Source of the DNA: Actinomadura rubteroloni | Lineage (GTDB): Bacteria > Actinomycetota > Actinomycetes > Streptosporangiales > Streptosporangiaceae | Reading direction: 5' to 3' | Length of the DNA: 64,000 nucleotides | Assembly (NCBI RefSeq): GCF_002911665.1 | Contig: NZ_MTBP01000001.1 | Coordinates: 868,001 to 932,000, forward strand | In this document: positions 63,771-64,000 of the stretch, one piece after another | Position numbering within the stretch: position 1 is the stretch's first letter | Layout: each line of letters begins with the position of its first letter | The notes under the pieces: generated by a model | The model's database searches: none | What the model saw: the letters and a program-made list of their open reading frames with translations, nothing else | Told to the model about the DNA's origin: nothing | Program-made: the position numbers and the translations under genes

Positions 63771-64000
63771 ATGATCACCTCACGTACCGCCCGCTGCCTG
63801 GCCGCCGTGGCCGCGCTCGTCGTGGCGCTGGCCGGGACGGCGTCCGCCGGCACCTTCCGCCTCGGCGCCTGGAAACTGACCGGCAGCGCGGAGCAGCCGT
63901 CGCCCCTGGCGAACCAGGGCCTCACCACGCTGCGCCACGAACTGCACTTCGAGGGGAACGGCACCGTGCCGGACGCGCTGCGGGCCGACGGCTGGGGCCA
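63771..64000 (+). CDS. secreted protein, 3'-truncated by the window edge
   Basis: An open frame from ATG at 63771 runs off the window. The first 26 residues are a signal peptide (TSRTARCLAAVAALVVALAG with cleavage after TASA). About 50 mature residues are visible, starting GTFRLGAWKLTGSAEQ. No family is recognised from this fragment. It is divergent from the metallohydrolase gene. Confidence 0.7.
   Translation, partial: MITSRTARCLAAVAALVVALAGTASAGTFRLGAWKLTGSAEQPSPLANQGLTTLRHELHFEGNGTVPDALRADGWG

Overview
The window comes from a very GC-rich actinomycete. The core order ffs (SRP RNA) - dnaX - ybaB - recR - DUF5063 gene - aspartokinase fits the Streptosporangiales/Thermomonosporaceae (Actinomadura-like), but the genus is an inference; no 16S or other diagnostic marker is present.

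Bases 1-36237 are the right-hand part of a trans-AT (AT-less) polyketide synthase/NRPS cluster, all on the plus strand and translationally coupled. In order they are: a PKS cut by the left window edge (..DH-KR-ACP / KS-DH-KR-cMT-ACP); a formyltransferase-A(Gly)-PCP loading protein; an N-type ATP-pyrophosphatase (PP-loop) protein; a one-module KS-[AT remnant]-ACP protein; a 5968-residue PKS/NRPS (KS-KR-cMT-ACP / C-A(Gly)-PCP / KS-DH-KR-ACP / KS-KR-ACP / terminal KS0); and a trans-acting AT-AT-ER protein whose first AT looks like an acyl hydrolase. Read by colinearity, N-formylglycine is extended once and closed to a 5-substituted oxazole. It is then built into an inthomycin-like polyene acid with a methyl-branched alkene and a probably gem-dimethyl beta-hydroxy end, joined to a second glycine and extended further. 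This is the logic of the oxazolomycin/inthomycin/conglobatin family. The first modules of the partial gene, release, methoxymalonyl supply, export and resistance are not in the window and must lie to the left or elsewhere.

Bases 36371-37112 hold a VapBC-type toxin-antitoxin pair. Bases about 37339-42583 are a 5.2-kb island bounded by an intact tRNA-Ser(GGA) on the right and a decayed 3' fragment of the same tRNA on the left, without an integrase. It carries an XRE/DUF5753 regulator, a DUF397 protein, a SARP-like (wHTH-BTAD) regulator preceded by a striking array of 11-bp direct repeats, and a coupled membrane protein of unknown function. The two coupled proteins share a short peptide motif.

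Bases 42594-48607 are housekeeping: a DUF952 protein, SRP RNA, dnaX, ybaB, recR, a DUF5063 gene and ask (with an internal start for a beta subunit). Bases 48612-53635 form a flavin electron-transfer cassette (ferric-reductase-like membrane oxidoreductase, FMN-binding protein with the flavinylation motif, ApbE) divergent from a two-component system. The rest (53645-64000) is ordinary chromosomal accessory content: TetR, MarR and MerR regulators, a dienelactone hydrolase, a DUF6295 protein, an S9 peptidase, a class-A beta-lactamase-like serine hydrolase, a small lipoprotein, a diaminopropionate ammonia-lyase-like enzyme, a ferritin-like protein, a Tat-exported PHP-type metallohydrolase coupled to an unknown protein, and a truncated secreted protein at the right edge.
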